In this document: one piece after another, positions 16,048-23,578 of the stretch
Numbering within the stretch: position 1 is the first letter of the stretch
Layout: the number at the start of each line of letters is the position of its first letter
NCBI GenBank assembly: GCA_964561145.1
Contig: CAZLNZ010000022.1
Span: 1 to 35,798, forward strand
Length of the DNA stretch: 35,798 nucleotides
Origin: RUG14300 sp964561145
GTDB taxonomy: Bacteria; Bacillota; Clostridia; Christensenellales; CAG-1252
Reading direction: 5' to 3'
Program-made: the position numbers and the translations under genes
The notes under the pieces: model-generated
What the model saw: only the letters and a program-made list of their open reading frames with translations
Told to the model about the DNA's origin: nothing
Database searches by the model: none

Positions 16048-17871
16048 TTAGTCGTCAAAGAAATTAACCCAATCACTATTTTGCGGATCTTCGATCTCTG
16101 CAAAAATAGCCTTAAACCTATACTTGGGTGAATTAAGAATAATCAATCCGCGAGGAGACTCCTTTTCCAAGCCGTCTCTTTCATTGAAATCCTTATACTT
16201 TCCGTATTCGGCACAAATATAGCTTCTTATATAGCAAGAAATAATCAGGGGTTTGAAAAGTCTCTTTATATATATTTGACCGGGCTTAATTAGATCTAAC
16301 TCGCTTATAGGGACTAAGGGTACTTCCCAAATAGTATTATCCTCGGCATGCAATTTTGAGGACAATGTTGGAATATAATGATTTCCGCATTCGCCCGCAA
16401 AAATCTCTTTGGTTTTACGATTCTGAGCTCCTAAAAATATTTGAGCATTGCAGTTATCTCTGATTATCACAGAACGCTTCTCACCGTAAACCAAATCAAT
16501 TTGCTTGTAAGATTGTACTGCCAAGTGGAACCAAATATCTCTAGATCTCGAGGTGGCAATTTTGTTTTCAAAATCCCTTATCTCGGGAATGTTGCCGAAT
16601 TCGTCGAGGATGAAGTGAACGGTACGCCATTTTTTCTTCTGTTCCTGTCTTTCAAGCATTTTTCGATAAACCCAGTCTATAAAGAGTCCCGCGACATTAA
16701 AGTCACTCTTTTCATAATCTCTGGTAACAACGAAAATCGCATAAGGCTGATCTAGATCAAGGTTAATAGTATTCTCCATCGTTAATGCAAAAATATGACC
16801 TTGGAACCAGTTTTTCATTGCCGTATCAAAAACGCCACAGTAACTCAATCTTGTATTTGGCGCATTGTCAAGGGCAGTCGACATAAGAGCCAATGCCTTT
16901 TGAGATTTATTACGCATTAAAGGATGCTCGGGTAAATCGTACTTTCCACGAGTGGTAGCAGACCGTAGCTCAAGATAATAGTCTTGAAGGGTTTTCAGTG
17001 TCATCATATCTGCAGTAAAACCGGACGTCGGATCAATACTATCATCCAACATACAATGGAGTAGTCCCTTAAGTAAATCCTGTGCCCCGTATTCCCAGGT
17101 AGGATCCTTCGAACTTTCAACCTTGATAAACATATTGGCAAGCTGATTGATCATAGAATCTATATCGGCTTCTAAAAAATCCTTTTTGAAGGCAACATAG
17201 TCGTTAAAGCTTTTCTCGCCGGCAAATGCATATCCGTCATATTCAATATAGGATTTCCCGTCAAACGAGCTTTTCTCATCAAACAACTTAATATCCTCCG
17301 GATAGCCCTCTCCCCTCTTCCAATCCTTTCCGCAGTTGTGTGCAGCTTGTTTAATCTCGTAAATCTCAAGTAATGGATTCCATCTGTCGGAACGAGTGAT
17401 ATCCTTAAAGTTAAGGATAAACAGCTTGTAACCATTCTTCTTAAGATGAGTAGCATTCCTATCAAAAAGCTCTCCTTTGGGGTCAGTTATAAAAAGATCG
17501 GGCTTGTTCTTTTGAGAACTAATCGCTCTAAGCTCAGGCTCAATACAACCTGTAGTCTTACCCGTGCCCGTGGTTCCTACATATAAGCCATGAGAATGGG
17601 GAAGATAATAATAACGCAAATCACACTCCCTTTGCTTATTCTTAGGAAGTGCCATAAATTCTTCTGCATTGTACGTGTTACCCTCCTTGTCACAAAAATC
17701 ACTTGCAATGGGATAACCATCCAAAACATGGTTCTTGAGCTCTTTATACAAGACCGTAACCAATCCGTCCTCTTCGTTAAGTTCAGTATAAGACTTACGT
17801 CTGGAATCTTCTAGATTATCACGTATGTACTTAGAACGTACTTTTTCTGTAAAAGAAGCCGCATCTTTCAT
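16048..17871 (-). CDS. VirD4/TraG-like coupling-protein ATPase lacking membrane anchor
   Basis: A 607-residue ATPase of the type IV coupling protein family, hexameric motors that normally feed DNA or proteins into a type IV secretion channel. Visible motifs are Walker A GTTGTGKT (residues 99-106), the family motif DPKGEL (130-135), the W259-EYGAQDLLKGLL stretch, Walker B FILDEFGN (420-427) and the following SRSRDIWFHLAVQS (441-454). About 90 soluble residues precede Walker A; the two N-terminal membrane helices of classical VirD4/TraG are missing, so it should be cytosolic or depend on a partner for membrane contact. An insert of about 50 residues (175-228) lies between the DPKGE and W259 regions. 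AGGAGG lies 6 bases before the ATG and the upstream gene ends 10 bases away, so the pair is one operon. No relaxase or mating-pore gene is in the window. Confidence 0.88.
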   Translation of the reverse strand: MKDAASFTEKVRSKYIRDNLEDSRRKSYTELNEEDGLVTVLYKELKNHVLDGYPIASDFCDKEGNTYNAEEFMALPKNKQRECDLRYYYLPHSHGLYVGTTGTGKTTGCIEPELRAISSQKNKPDLFITDPKGELFDRNATHLKKNGYKLFILNFKDITRSDRWNPLLEIYEIKQAAHNCGKDWKRGEGYPEDIKLFDEKSSFDGKSYIEYDGYAFAGEKSFNDYVAFKKDFLEADIDSMINQLANMFIKVESSKDPTWEYGAQDLLKGLLHCMLDDSIDPTSGFTADMMTLKTLQDYYLELRSATTRGKYDLPEHPLMRNKSQKALALMSTALDNAPNTRLSYCGVFDTAMKNWFQGHIFALTMENTINLDLDQPYAIFVVTRDYEKSDFNVAGLFIDWVYRKMLERQEQKKKWRTVHFILDEFGNIPEIRDFENKIATSRSRDIWFHLAVQSYKQIDLVYGEKRSVIIRDNCNAQIFLGAQNRKTKEIFAGECGNHYIPTLSSKLHAEDNTIWEVPLVPISELDLIKPGQIYIKRLFKPLIISCYIRSYICAEYGKYKDFNERDGLEKESPRGLIILNSPKYRFKAIFAEIEDPQNSDWVNFFDD

Positions 17872-17881
17872 TGCCTACCTC

Positions 17882-18784
17882 CTAAAAACCTAGCTTGACG
17901 GGACGTGTAGAGGAATTAGTTACTTCCCTCCACTCCTTCCTCTCATAATTATTGATAAAACGCATTTTCTGATAGAAATCCAAGTCATCGCTCAAAAATG
18001 CCTCTACAAAGGAAAAATCTATTTCATTTCTCTTATATGGATAAACTATATCCAGCTTAATCGAGGAAATATACGCAAATTCGGTGCAAGCAGCCTCTGA
18101 ATAGTTTGCCTTTACCTCGTTAGGCACAATGGTTATTCCGCTATTCAAGTATCTATCGCAAAGTTCTGCAACCTCGCCATACAAGTCTGCCTTTTCTTTA
18201 TTTCCCAACAGTTCATATAAACGAGTCAACAAATGAGCGGATGCATTGTCCCCCCAGTATAAACATTGTTTAAAGCGTCTTTCGGCTTCCACATAATCTC
18301 TGTCACAGCCCAAACCTAATGCCTTCATCAAGCCGGCTTCCCTAGTGGTAATTACATCCCCTGTTGCAGAAGCAATGTTAATTTCATAGTAACGAATTTC
18401 GGGATTATATGGTATATACCTGTTATAATCAAACCATACAGGATTTACATAAGGAACATCACCTTTAGATAATCTATTATAGAGAAGAAGTACCTCTCCC
18501 TTTAAATCTACCAATATTTCATCGTCGGACAACTCCTCATCTCCGCCACGTGAGCTAAAAACAGCAAGTTGGTCGGCTATCAAATTGACAGATGATACGC
18601 CCTCAATAGCATTGATACAATACTCCAATTCATCATCAGACAAGTTGTACGCCTTTGCAATATATGAGATTACATCTCTGGAATCACGAAAAAAATGTTC
18701 CGTTCTTGTATTCGAAAGCATTGACGTTGAAATAAGCATCGTATATAGTGCATTATAGTGGCGTTTGAAAAACTCCTTTGTCAT
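17882..18784 (-). CDS. Sel1/TPR-like protein paired with VirD4-like ATPase
   Basis: A 300-residue soluble protein with no signal peptide or membrane segment. Residues about 148-205 contain Sel1/TPR-like helical repeats (AGLMKALGLGCDRDYVEAERRFKQ... then SAHLLTRLYELLGNKEKADLYGE), a fold that mediates protein-protein contact. The N-terminal 90 residues look helical (DSRDVISYIAKAYNLSDDELEYCINAIEG) and could be a small adaptor domain. The rest is not recognised. The start is set by AGGAG 7 bases upstream. It ends 10 bases before the ATPase ATG; the ATPase ribosome site overlaps its stop, implying coupled expression. The natural reading is an adaptor or substrate-recognition partner of the ATPase. 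This is inferred from pairing and fold only. Confidence 0.8.
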   Translation of the reverse strand: MTKEFFKRHYNALYTMLISTSMLSNTRTEHFFRDSRDVISYIAKAYNLSDDELEYCINAIEGVSSVNLIADQLAVFSSRGGDEELSDDEILVDLKGEVLLLYNRLSKGDVPYVNPVWFDYNRYIPYNPEIRYYEINIASATGDVITTREAGLMKALGLGCDRDYVEAERRFKQCLYWGDNASAHLLTRLYELLGNKEKADLYGEVAELCDRYLNSGITIVPNEVKANYSEAACTEFAYISSIKLDIVYPYKRNEIDFSFVEAFLSDDLDFYQKMRFINNYERKEWREVTNSSTRPVKLGF

Positions 18785-18808
18785 AAGTTTTCTCCTATTA
18801 TAGTTGTA

Positions 18809-18817
18809 ATTATATCA
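18809..18817 (-). promoter_or_regulatory. Extended -10 promoter of the Sel1/VirD4-like operon
   Basis: On the minus strand TGATATAAT forms an extended -10 box (TATAAT at 18809-18814) about 25 bases before the ATG. No good -35 box is found 17 bases upstream, which is usual for extended -10 promoters. Confidence 0.55.
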
Positions 18818-18971
18818 TATAACATTTCTTTCCTTTTTGCACCTCTTTTTTCTTTGTTTTTATAATATTTTCCAATTATTACATCATCACCACCTTTTGA
18901 GAGTAATTAAAAATAAATAGATATTCGGAAACACTATTATAAAAAGTTGTTTCCGATGCTCAAAGTATATA

Positions 18972-19001
18972 TTGACTTTTGTTTGTATAAAAATCTATAA
19001 T
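18972..19001 (+). promoter_or_regulatory. Sigma-A promoter of the 720-residue membrane protein
   Basis: TTGACT (18972-18977), 18 bases, TATAAT (18996-19001). It lies 155 bases from the divergent promoter of the Sel1/VirD4-like operon. A regulator bound between them could control both. Confidence 0.7.
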
Positions 19002-19055
19002 AATAAGTGTATCAGATCTAACGATACGTTTCATATTATGAGTGAGGTTATTACA

Positions 19056-21218
19056 ATGAAAAATATATTCAAAAACAAAGAGCATAGGCAAGAGCAAAAT
19101 CAGATTTCTGAAGTGCAAGAAAACTCTTCTGACCTTATAGAAACAGATCTTTCTTCAACCCCCACCGAGGTTGTAGAAAAAAAAGAAAGCAATGATAACG
19201 AAATAATCATTATAGATACTCATAGCGAAAAGGAAAACCGGGAACCGATTAAAGAAAACAATGAAGAAATAGTGAATGTTCCCGACAATGACGAAGAAGT
19301 AAAACTTTCAAAAAAAGAAAGGAAAAAGCGTGCCAAAAATGCAAAGAAAAACAAGTACTCTGATAAAGAAGAGGTGTCGGATAAAGACCAGGAGGGGGTT
19401 ATACAACCCGAAGTAGATGAATATCCAAACCTCAACACGGAGGATCATGACTCTATAGACGACGAACAGACGAATTCTAATCAAACCCAAGAAAACGACG
19501 AACAGCAACAGGACGAACAAAAAAAAGAGGCTGATGACGATGAAAAGTCTGCGGACGAATCCGAGGAAGAAAAAAAAGCACGCGAGAAAAAAGAAAGAAA
19601 TGCTGAAAAAAAGGCTAAAAGAAAGGCTTGGGTAAAAGCCCACAGAAAACTAATAGCAATTTTATCGGCAATCCTTATTGTTGTTATCGGCGTTACCGTA
19701 ACTCACTTTGTAATTACAAGAAATGTCTACTTTATTCATAACGAAGAGGATTTAATTAAGATTGCGGCAAAAGAGAAAAACTCTCGCACAAACCTTATTT
19801 TAAAAAACGATGTCACGGTAAACGGAGATTATTCTATTAATAACTGCAATCTTGACCTAAACAAGTACACACTTACCATAAAGGGCAATCTCACTCTTTC
19901 AAATAAAGACAATTGCAATATCGGCAAACAAAAAACAATTTGGTCCGATTACAAACAGGGCGGCAATATCATAGTTGAAGGTGATTTTATTCTAAATGGC
20001 TTAAGTTACAACTTAATGTCGGATATAAAAGCAGATTCTGTGCTGATATATGCAGACGAAGCGAACATTGACGGGAAGATTTTGTCCTTCTCCGAAGAGG
20101 ATTGCAAGATTTATTTCAAACGTAACAAAGCAGGTGAGGTCATCGTTTCCGATTACAGCAAAAACAACGGATTTTTGGCAATCCGCTCCACAATCAAGGG
20201 GAATATCTATCTTTCTATGGAGTCGGAATTGGCACTGTACGGAAAAATCAATAGCATATATGGCGGTGCAAAGGTTACCCTTTATAGCGGTTCGACCTCC
20301 TCTATGGTTTCCGATTGTAAAAAGCTCTATATTCAACCTTATGCCGATTGGATAAGCTTTGACAAAATAACAGTTGAAGAATATTACTTTGTCGAAAAGC
20401 TTGAAATGCCCACCCTCCTCTTTGTCAACGACAATGATGAACAATATCTCCGTATCTCGAATGTCGAAAATGCAGATGCATATATTCTTGTATATGACGG
20501 TTCTGAGGAAATAAGAATTGAAAAAAAATTGGGAGATAAATATACAGAGTACAAGCTCCCCTATAAGGCTCCCGGCGATTATAAACTTACATTGTACGCC
20601 ATAAGCGACAACTCGGATAAATATCTTAACGGAGATTCTGTTACAATGGCTATCTCGATTTACTCAAAGCTTTCAACACCAATCATCTTAGGCTGTGAAG
20701 AGATTATTGACGACGAAGGTACAAAGACTGTACTTAGAATTCAAAATACCCCCCATGCAACACAATATTATATCGAGATTAACTACAAGGGTATCGAAGT
20801 AGAGGTCGGCGAAGATGAGGTACTCACTGTTGATATCACCGAGTACGTTGCAGACCCCGGAATAAGCAATATATTTGTAACGGCAAAAGCAACCGGAACC
20901 AACTACAACGATAGCGATAAAGAACTTTTTAGCTATGTCAAAACCCAAAAGTTAGTATTCGAATGGCTGACGGCAAATATTGTCGATGATGAATACGTTG
21001 TTGCTTGGTCGGAACCTAAAGGAGCACAAGCCTATGAAATAAGTGTTTATGACGAAAACGGTACACTTGTTCAGCACTATATCACTGTCAGCACCTCCAT
21101 AACCCTCGACGAAGTGGCAGATGTTAGAATACGCCCTCTCGGTTCGGGCTACTATAAAGACGGTGATGAAATCAAGGTTTCGGAAGATATGGCGATAGAG
21201 AGAGATGTTCAGGAATAA
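19056..21218 (+). CDS. Single-pass membrane protein: long charged tail, beta-rich exterior
   Basis: A 720-residue protein I do not recognise as a named family. Residues 1-195 are hydrophilic and highly charged, rich in Glu, Asp and Lys with no Cys, and likely disordered; basic clusters (KKERKKRAKNAKKNKY and KKERNAEKKAKRKAW) flank an acidic core. One membrane helix follows at about 199-220, which by the positive-inside rule puts the tail in the cytoplasm. Outside, about 225-430 has short repeating strands typical of a beta-helix or beta-solenoid, then three fibronectin-III-like modules (about 430-530, 530-630 and 630-715) begin with KLEMPTLLF, KLSTPIILG and KLVFEWLTA. I chose ATG 19056-19058 with GAGG 8 bases upstream; the longer frame would start inside the -35 box. 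It is divergent from the VirD4-like operon, and its long tail could bind a cytosolic partner, which is speculation. Confidence 0.85.
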   Translation: MKNIFKNKEHRQEQNQISEVQENSSDLIETDLSSTPTEVVEKKESNDNEIIIIDTHSEKENREPIKENNEEIVNVPDNDEEVKLSKKERKKRAKNAKKNKYSDKEEVSDKDQEGVIQPEVDEYPNLNTEDHDSIDDEQTNSNQTQENDEQQQDEQKKEADDDEKSADESEEEKKAREKKERNAEKKAKRKAWVKAHRKLIAILSAILIVVIGVTVTHFVITRNVYFIHNEEDLIKIAAKEKNSRTNLILKNDVTVNGDYSINNCNLDLNKYTLTIKGNLTLSNKDNCNIGKQKTIWSDYKQGGNIIVEGDFILNGLSYNLMSDIKADSVLIYADEANIDGKILSFSEEDCKIYFKRNKAGEVIVSDYSKNNGFLAIRSTIKGNIYLSMESELALYGKINSIYGGAKVTLYSGSTSSMVSDCKKLYIQPYADWISFDKITVEEYYFVEKLEMPTLLFVNDNDEQYLRISNVENADAYILVYDGSEEIRIEKKLGDKYTEYKLPYKAPGDYKLTLYAISDNSDKYLNGDSVTMAISIYSKLSTPIILGCEEIIDDEGTKTVLRIQNTPHATQYYIEINYKGIEVEVGEDEVLTVDITEYVADPGISNIFVTAKATGTNYNDSDKELFSYVKTQKLVFEWLTANIVDDEYVVAWSEPKGAQAYEISVYDENGTLVQHYITVSTSITLDEVADVRIRPLGSGYYKDGDEIKVSEDMAIERDVQE

Positions 21219-21317
21219 AACCCCAATCAAGGATCGTTTATACTAAAACATCTAAAAAGTGAAGATTATACAACAGGTGATGCATGGTTTTGCAAAAATG
21301 CATATGTTATTTAATTC

Positions 21318-21351
21318 AAATTCCACTGTTGCATTTACTTTGGGAATTCAC
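21318..21351 (-). repeat. Palindromic element, copy 2 (one arm)
   Basis: On the minus strand it begins GTGAATTCCCAAAGTAAAT, as in copy 1, then differs at two positions (GCAAC instead of TCCAC) and continues with CAGTGGAATTT before diverging. The right arm is therefore mostly lost. With copy 1 it brackets the 5.7-kb stretch holding the VirD4-like operon and the 720-residue membrane protein. Confidence 0.8.
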
Positions 21352-21388
21352 TTTGTAAAAAAATCATAAAGCAAATAAAATAAATCAT

Positions 21389-21417
21389 TTGCCTTTTTAG
21401 AAAGAGAGCGTTATAAT
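21389..21417 (+). promoter_or_regulatory. Promoter of tRNA-Gln
   Basis: TTGCCT (21389-21394) and TATAAT (21412-21417) are separated by 17 bases. The mature tRNA starts 11 bases after the -10 box. Confidence 0.7.
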
Positions 21418-21427
21418 AAAGACACAT

Positions 21428-21501
21428 TGGAATATGGTGTAGTGGTAGCACATGGGCCTCTGACTCCCATGGTGTTGGTTCGATTCCAACTATTCCTGCC
21501 A
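21428..21501 (+). tRNA. tRNA-Gln (anticodon CTG)
   Basis: The acceptor arm pairs GGAATA with TATTCC, position 1 is T and position 72 is T. The discriminator is G and CCA is encoded. The anticodon loop CTCTGAC has anticodon CTG with T33 and A37, and the T arm GTTGG/CCAAC is perfect. The unpaired 1-72 position fits glutamine tRNAs, whose synthetase favours a weak first pair. The last anticodon-stem pair (C31-T39) is mismatched. An intrinsic terminator follows at once. Confidence 0.9.
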
Positions 21502-21537
21502 AAAAAAGCTTCAAACCTCGTTTTGGAGCTTTTTTTT
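21501..21537 (+). terminator. Terminator of tRNA-Gln
   Basis: An A-rich arm (AAAAAAAGCT-T-CAAA) pairs with TTTG-G-AGCTTTTTTTT to form a long stem with a short loop and an eight-T tail. It begins at the CCA end of the tRNA. Confidence 0.85.
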
Positions 21538-21576
21538 GAACCCTTGTAGCTTCAATCGTTTTATATAAATACTAAC

Positions 21577-21616
21577 AAAAACGCACCATTCTTTTTTCAA
21601 AGAAGGGTGCGTTTTT
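21577..21616. terminator. Bidirectional terminator of the MarR-ABC operon
   Basis: AAAAACGCACC (21577-21587) pairs with GGTGCGTTTTT (21606-21616), extended inwards by TTCTTT/AAAGAA after one mismatch. T runs on both strands allow it to stop the minus-strand ABC operon, whose stop codon is 24 bases away. Confidence 0.85.
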
Positions 21617-21640
21617 ACAAAGCTTTAACCGCAATATGAA

Positions 21641-23578
21641 TTATTCTAATTCAAAAGCACCGGTATAAAGCTGATAATATACGCCCTTTTCGGCGATCAA
21701 CTGTTCATGGGTTCCTCTTTCAATTATTCTACCATGATCAAGAACCATTATAACATCACTGTTTCTTACGGTTGAGAGTCTGTGAGCTATCACAAATACG
21801 GTACGTCCCTTCATTAGGTTGTCCATACCTCTTTGAACAAGCATTTCAGTACGTGTATCGATGGACGATGTTGCCTCATCAAGTATCATAACAGGTGCAT
21901 CCGCGACCTCTGCACGAGCTATTGAAATCAGCTGTCTTTGCCCTTGAGAAAGGTTTGCACCGTTAGAAGTAAGCATTGTATTATATCCATCGGGAAGTCT
22001 TGTGATAAAGTCGTGAGCGTTTGCAATTTTTGCAGCCTCAATAACTTCCTCGTCCGTCGCATCGAGTCGTCCATAACGGATATTCTCCATTACCGTTCCG
22101 GTGAACAAGTTGGTATCCTGCAAAACTATTCCTAAAGATCTACGAAGATCGGCTTTTCTAATTTTATTGATATTGATGTTATCGTATCTGATTTTACCAT
22201 CTGCTATATCGTAAAACCTGTTCAATAGATTGGTAATAGTTGTCTTTCCGGCTCCCGTCGCACCGACAAACGCAACCTTTTGTCCGGGACGAGCATATAA
22301 CGTGATGTCGTGCAGTACAGGCTTCTCCGGTTCATAAGCAAAATCTACATTGAAAAGGGTAATGTCTCCTGCAAGCCTGGTAAGTGTGGTCGTACCGTTT
22401 CCGTGATGATGTTTCCAAGCCCAAAGACCTGTTCTCTCCTTGCATTCAACAAGTTCTCCGCACTCCTCTTTTGCATTTACAAGGAATACGTAACCATCGT
22501 CGACTTCCGGTTTTTCATCCATAATCTTGAATACCCTATCTGCTCCTGCGAGTCCCATTAGTACAAAGTTGACTTGCTGCGACATTTGGCTCAACGGGTT
22601 TGTAAAACTTCTTGAAAGGGTCAAGAAGGATATGATTGTACCAATTGTAAGCTCGGTAAAACCGGTTAACGTTAAAGTCTGTACTCCGTTCATAACAAGT
22701 ATTCCGCCTACTATAGCAAGCAACGAATACTGGAAGTGACCGAGGTTGCCCATTATAGGCATAAAGATATTCGCATATACGTGAGCTTTTGTAGAATTAG
22801 CTCTGTAGTTATCATTGACTTCATCGAATTCAGACTTGATTTTTTCCTCATGATTGAAAACCTTAATAACCTTTTGTCCGTTAACCATTTCTTCGACAAA
22901 ACCGTTTAACTCGCCAACTGCCTTTTGTTGACCTATGAAATAAAAACTACTTTTGCGTCCGACGATTTTAATAACCGTAAATAGTATACAAAGCATACCG
23001 AGTACTACCAAGGTTAGGTAAACACTGTATAAAAGCATTGCGATAAATACCGCAAGTATTGTACAACAGGTGGAAAAAATAGTAGGCAAGCTTTGTGAAA
23101 CGAGTTGTCTAAGCGTATCTATATCGTTAGTATAGCTGCTCATCAAATCGCCTTTGTTGTGTGTGTCGAAGTATTTAATCGGAAGATGCTGCATTTTTTC
23201 GAACATATCTTCACGGATATCCTTCATAACCTTTTGAGATACAATGGACATTGTTAGATTGTATAGGTAGTTGGCAACGAGTGCCAAAACGTAACACCCA
23301 CCCATTATTCCGATAATTATTCCAAGCCTTGTAAAGTCGGTCGAATGAGTTGTAAGCATGTCTTCTATACAGTCGACAACGCTCTTTAAAAGCATAGAGC
23401 CGAATACACCGCAAAGAGAATTAATGATGATACATACAGCAACCAACACCATTCTCCCCTTGTACTTCCCAAGGTAACGCATTATTCTGGATAATGTCCC
23501 TTTTCTATATTCCGGCTTGGGCCGTTTCATCGCTTGTTTCGGAAGTTTTTTGGGATTAGTCTTAGCACGATTAGTCAT
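21641..23578 (-). CDS. Heterodimeric ABC exporter subunit with catalytic site (TM288-like)
   Basis: A 645-residue half-transporter: six membrane segments (about residues 42-345), then an ATP-binding domain with Walker A GATGAGKT (439-446), signature LSQGQRQ (543-549), Walker B VMILDEA with catalytic E568 and switch histidine H599. The LSQGQRQ form is characteristic of the intact partner in TM287/288-type heterodimers. An insert with a Trp/His-rich motif (WAWKHHH, about 386-392) lies just before the ATPase domain, as in related Firmicute proteins. I chose the ATG at 23576-23578 with AAAGGAGG 8 bases upstream. The start overlaps the stop of the partner gene by 8 bases, so the subunits are translationally coupled. 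Substrates are probably drugs or lipids. It is the last gene of the MarR-ABC-ABC operon. Confidence 0.94.
   Translation of the reverse strand: MTNRAKTNPKKLPKQAMKRPKPEYRKGTLSRIMRYLGKYKGRMVLVAVCIIINSLCGVFGSMLLKSVVDCIEDMLTTHSTDFTRLGIIIGIMGGCYVLALVANYLYNLTMSIVSQKVMKDIREDMFEKMQHLPIKYFDTHNKGDLMSSYTNDIDTLRQLVSQSLPTIFSTCCTILAVFIAMLLYSVYLTLVVLGMLCILFTVIKIVGRKSSFYFIGQQKAVGELNGFVEEMVNGQKVIKVFNHEEKIKSEFDEVNDNYRANSTKAHVYANIFMPIMGNLGHFQYSLLAIVGGILVMNGVQTLTLTGFTELTIGTIISFLTLSRSFTNPLSQMSQQVNFVLMGLAGADRVFKIMDEKPEVDDGYVFLVNAKEECGELVECKERTGLWAWKHHHGNGTTTLTRLAGDITLFNVDFAYEPEKPVLHDITLYARPGQKVAFVGATGAGKTTITNLLNRFYDIADGKIRYDNININKIRKADLRRSLGIVLQDTNLFTGTVMENIRYGRLDATDEEVIEAAKIANAHDFITRLPDGYNTMLTSNGANLSQGQRQLISIARAEVADAPVMILDEATSSIDTRTEMLVQRGMDNLMKGRTVFVIAHRLSTVRNSDVIMVLDHGRIIERGTHEQLIAEKGVYYQLYTGAFELE

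Noticed and set aside
18972..19055. 28-residue extension of the 720-residue membrane protein
   Set aside because: The upstream start codon is inside the -35 box of the promoter, so it would not be transcribed.
21351..21501. tRNA-Gln as the attachment site of an integrated island at 15.6-21.35 kb
   Set aside because: Integrases use the tRNA 3' end, which faces away from the island here, and no duplicate tRNA end or integrase gene was found.
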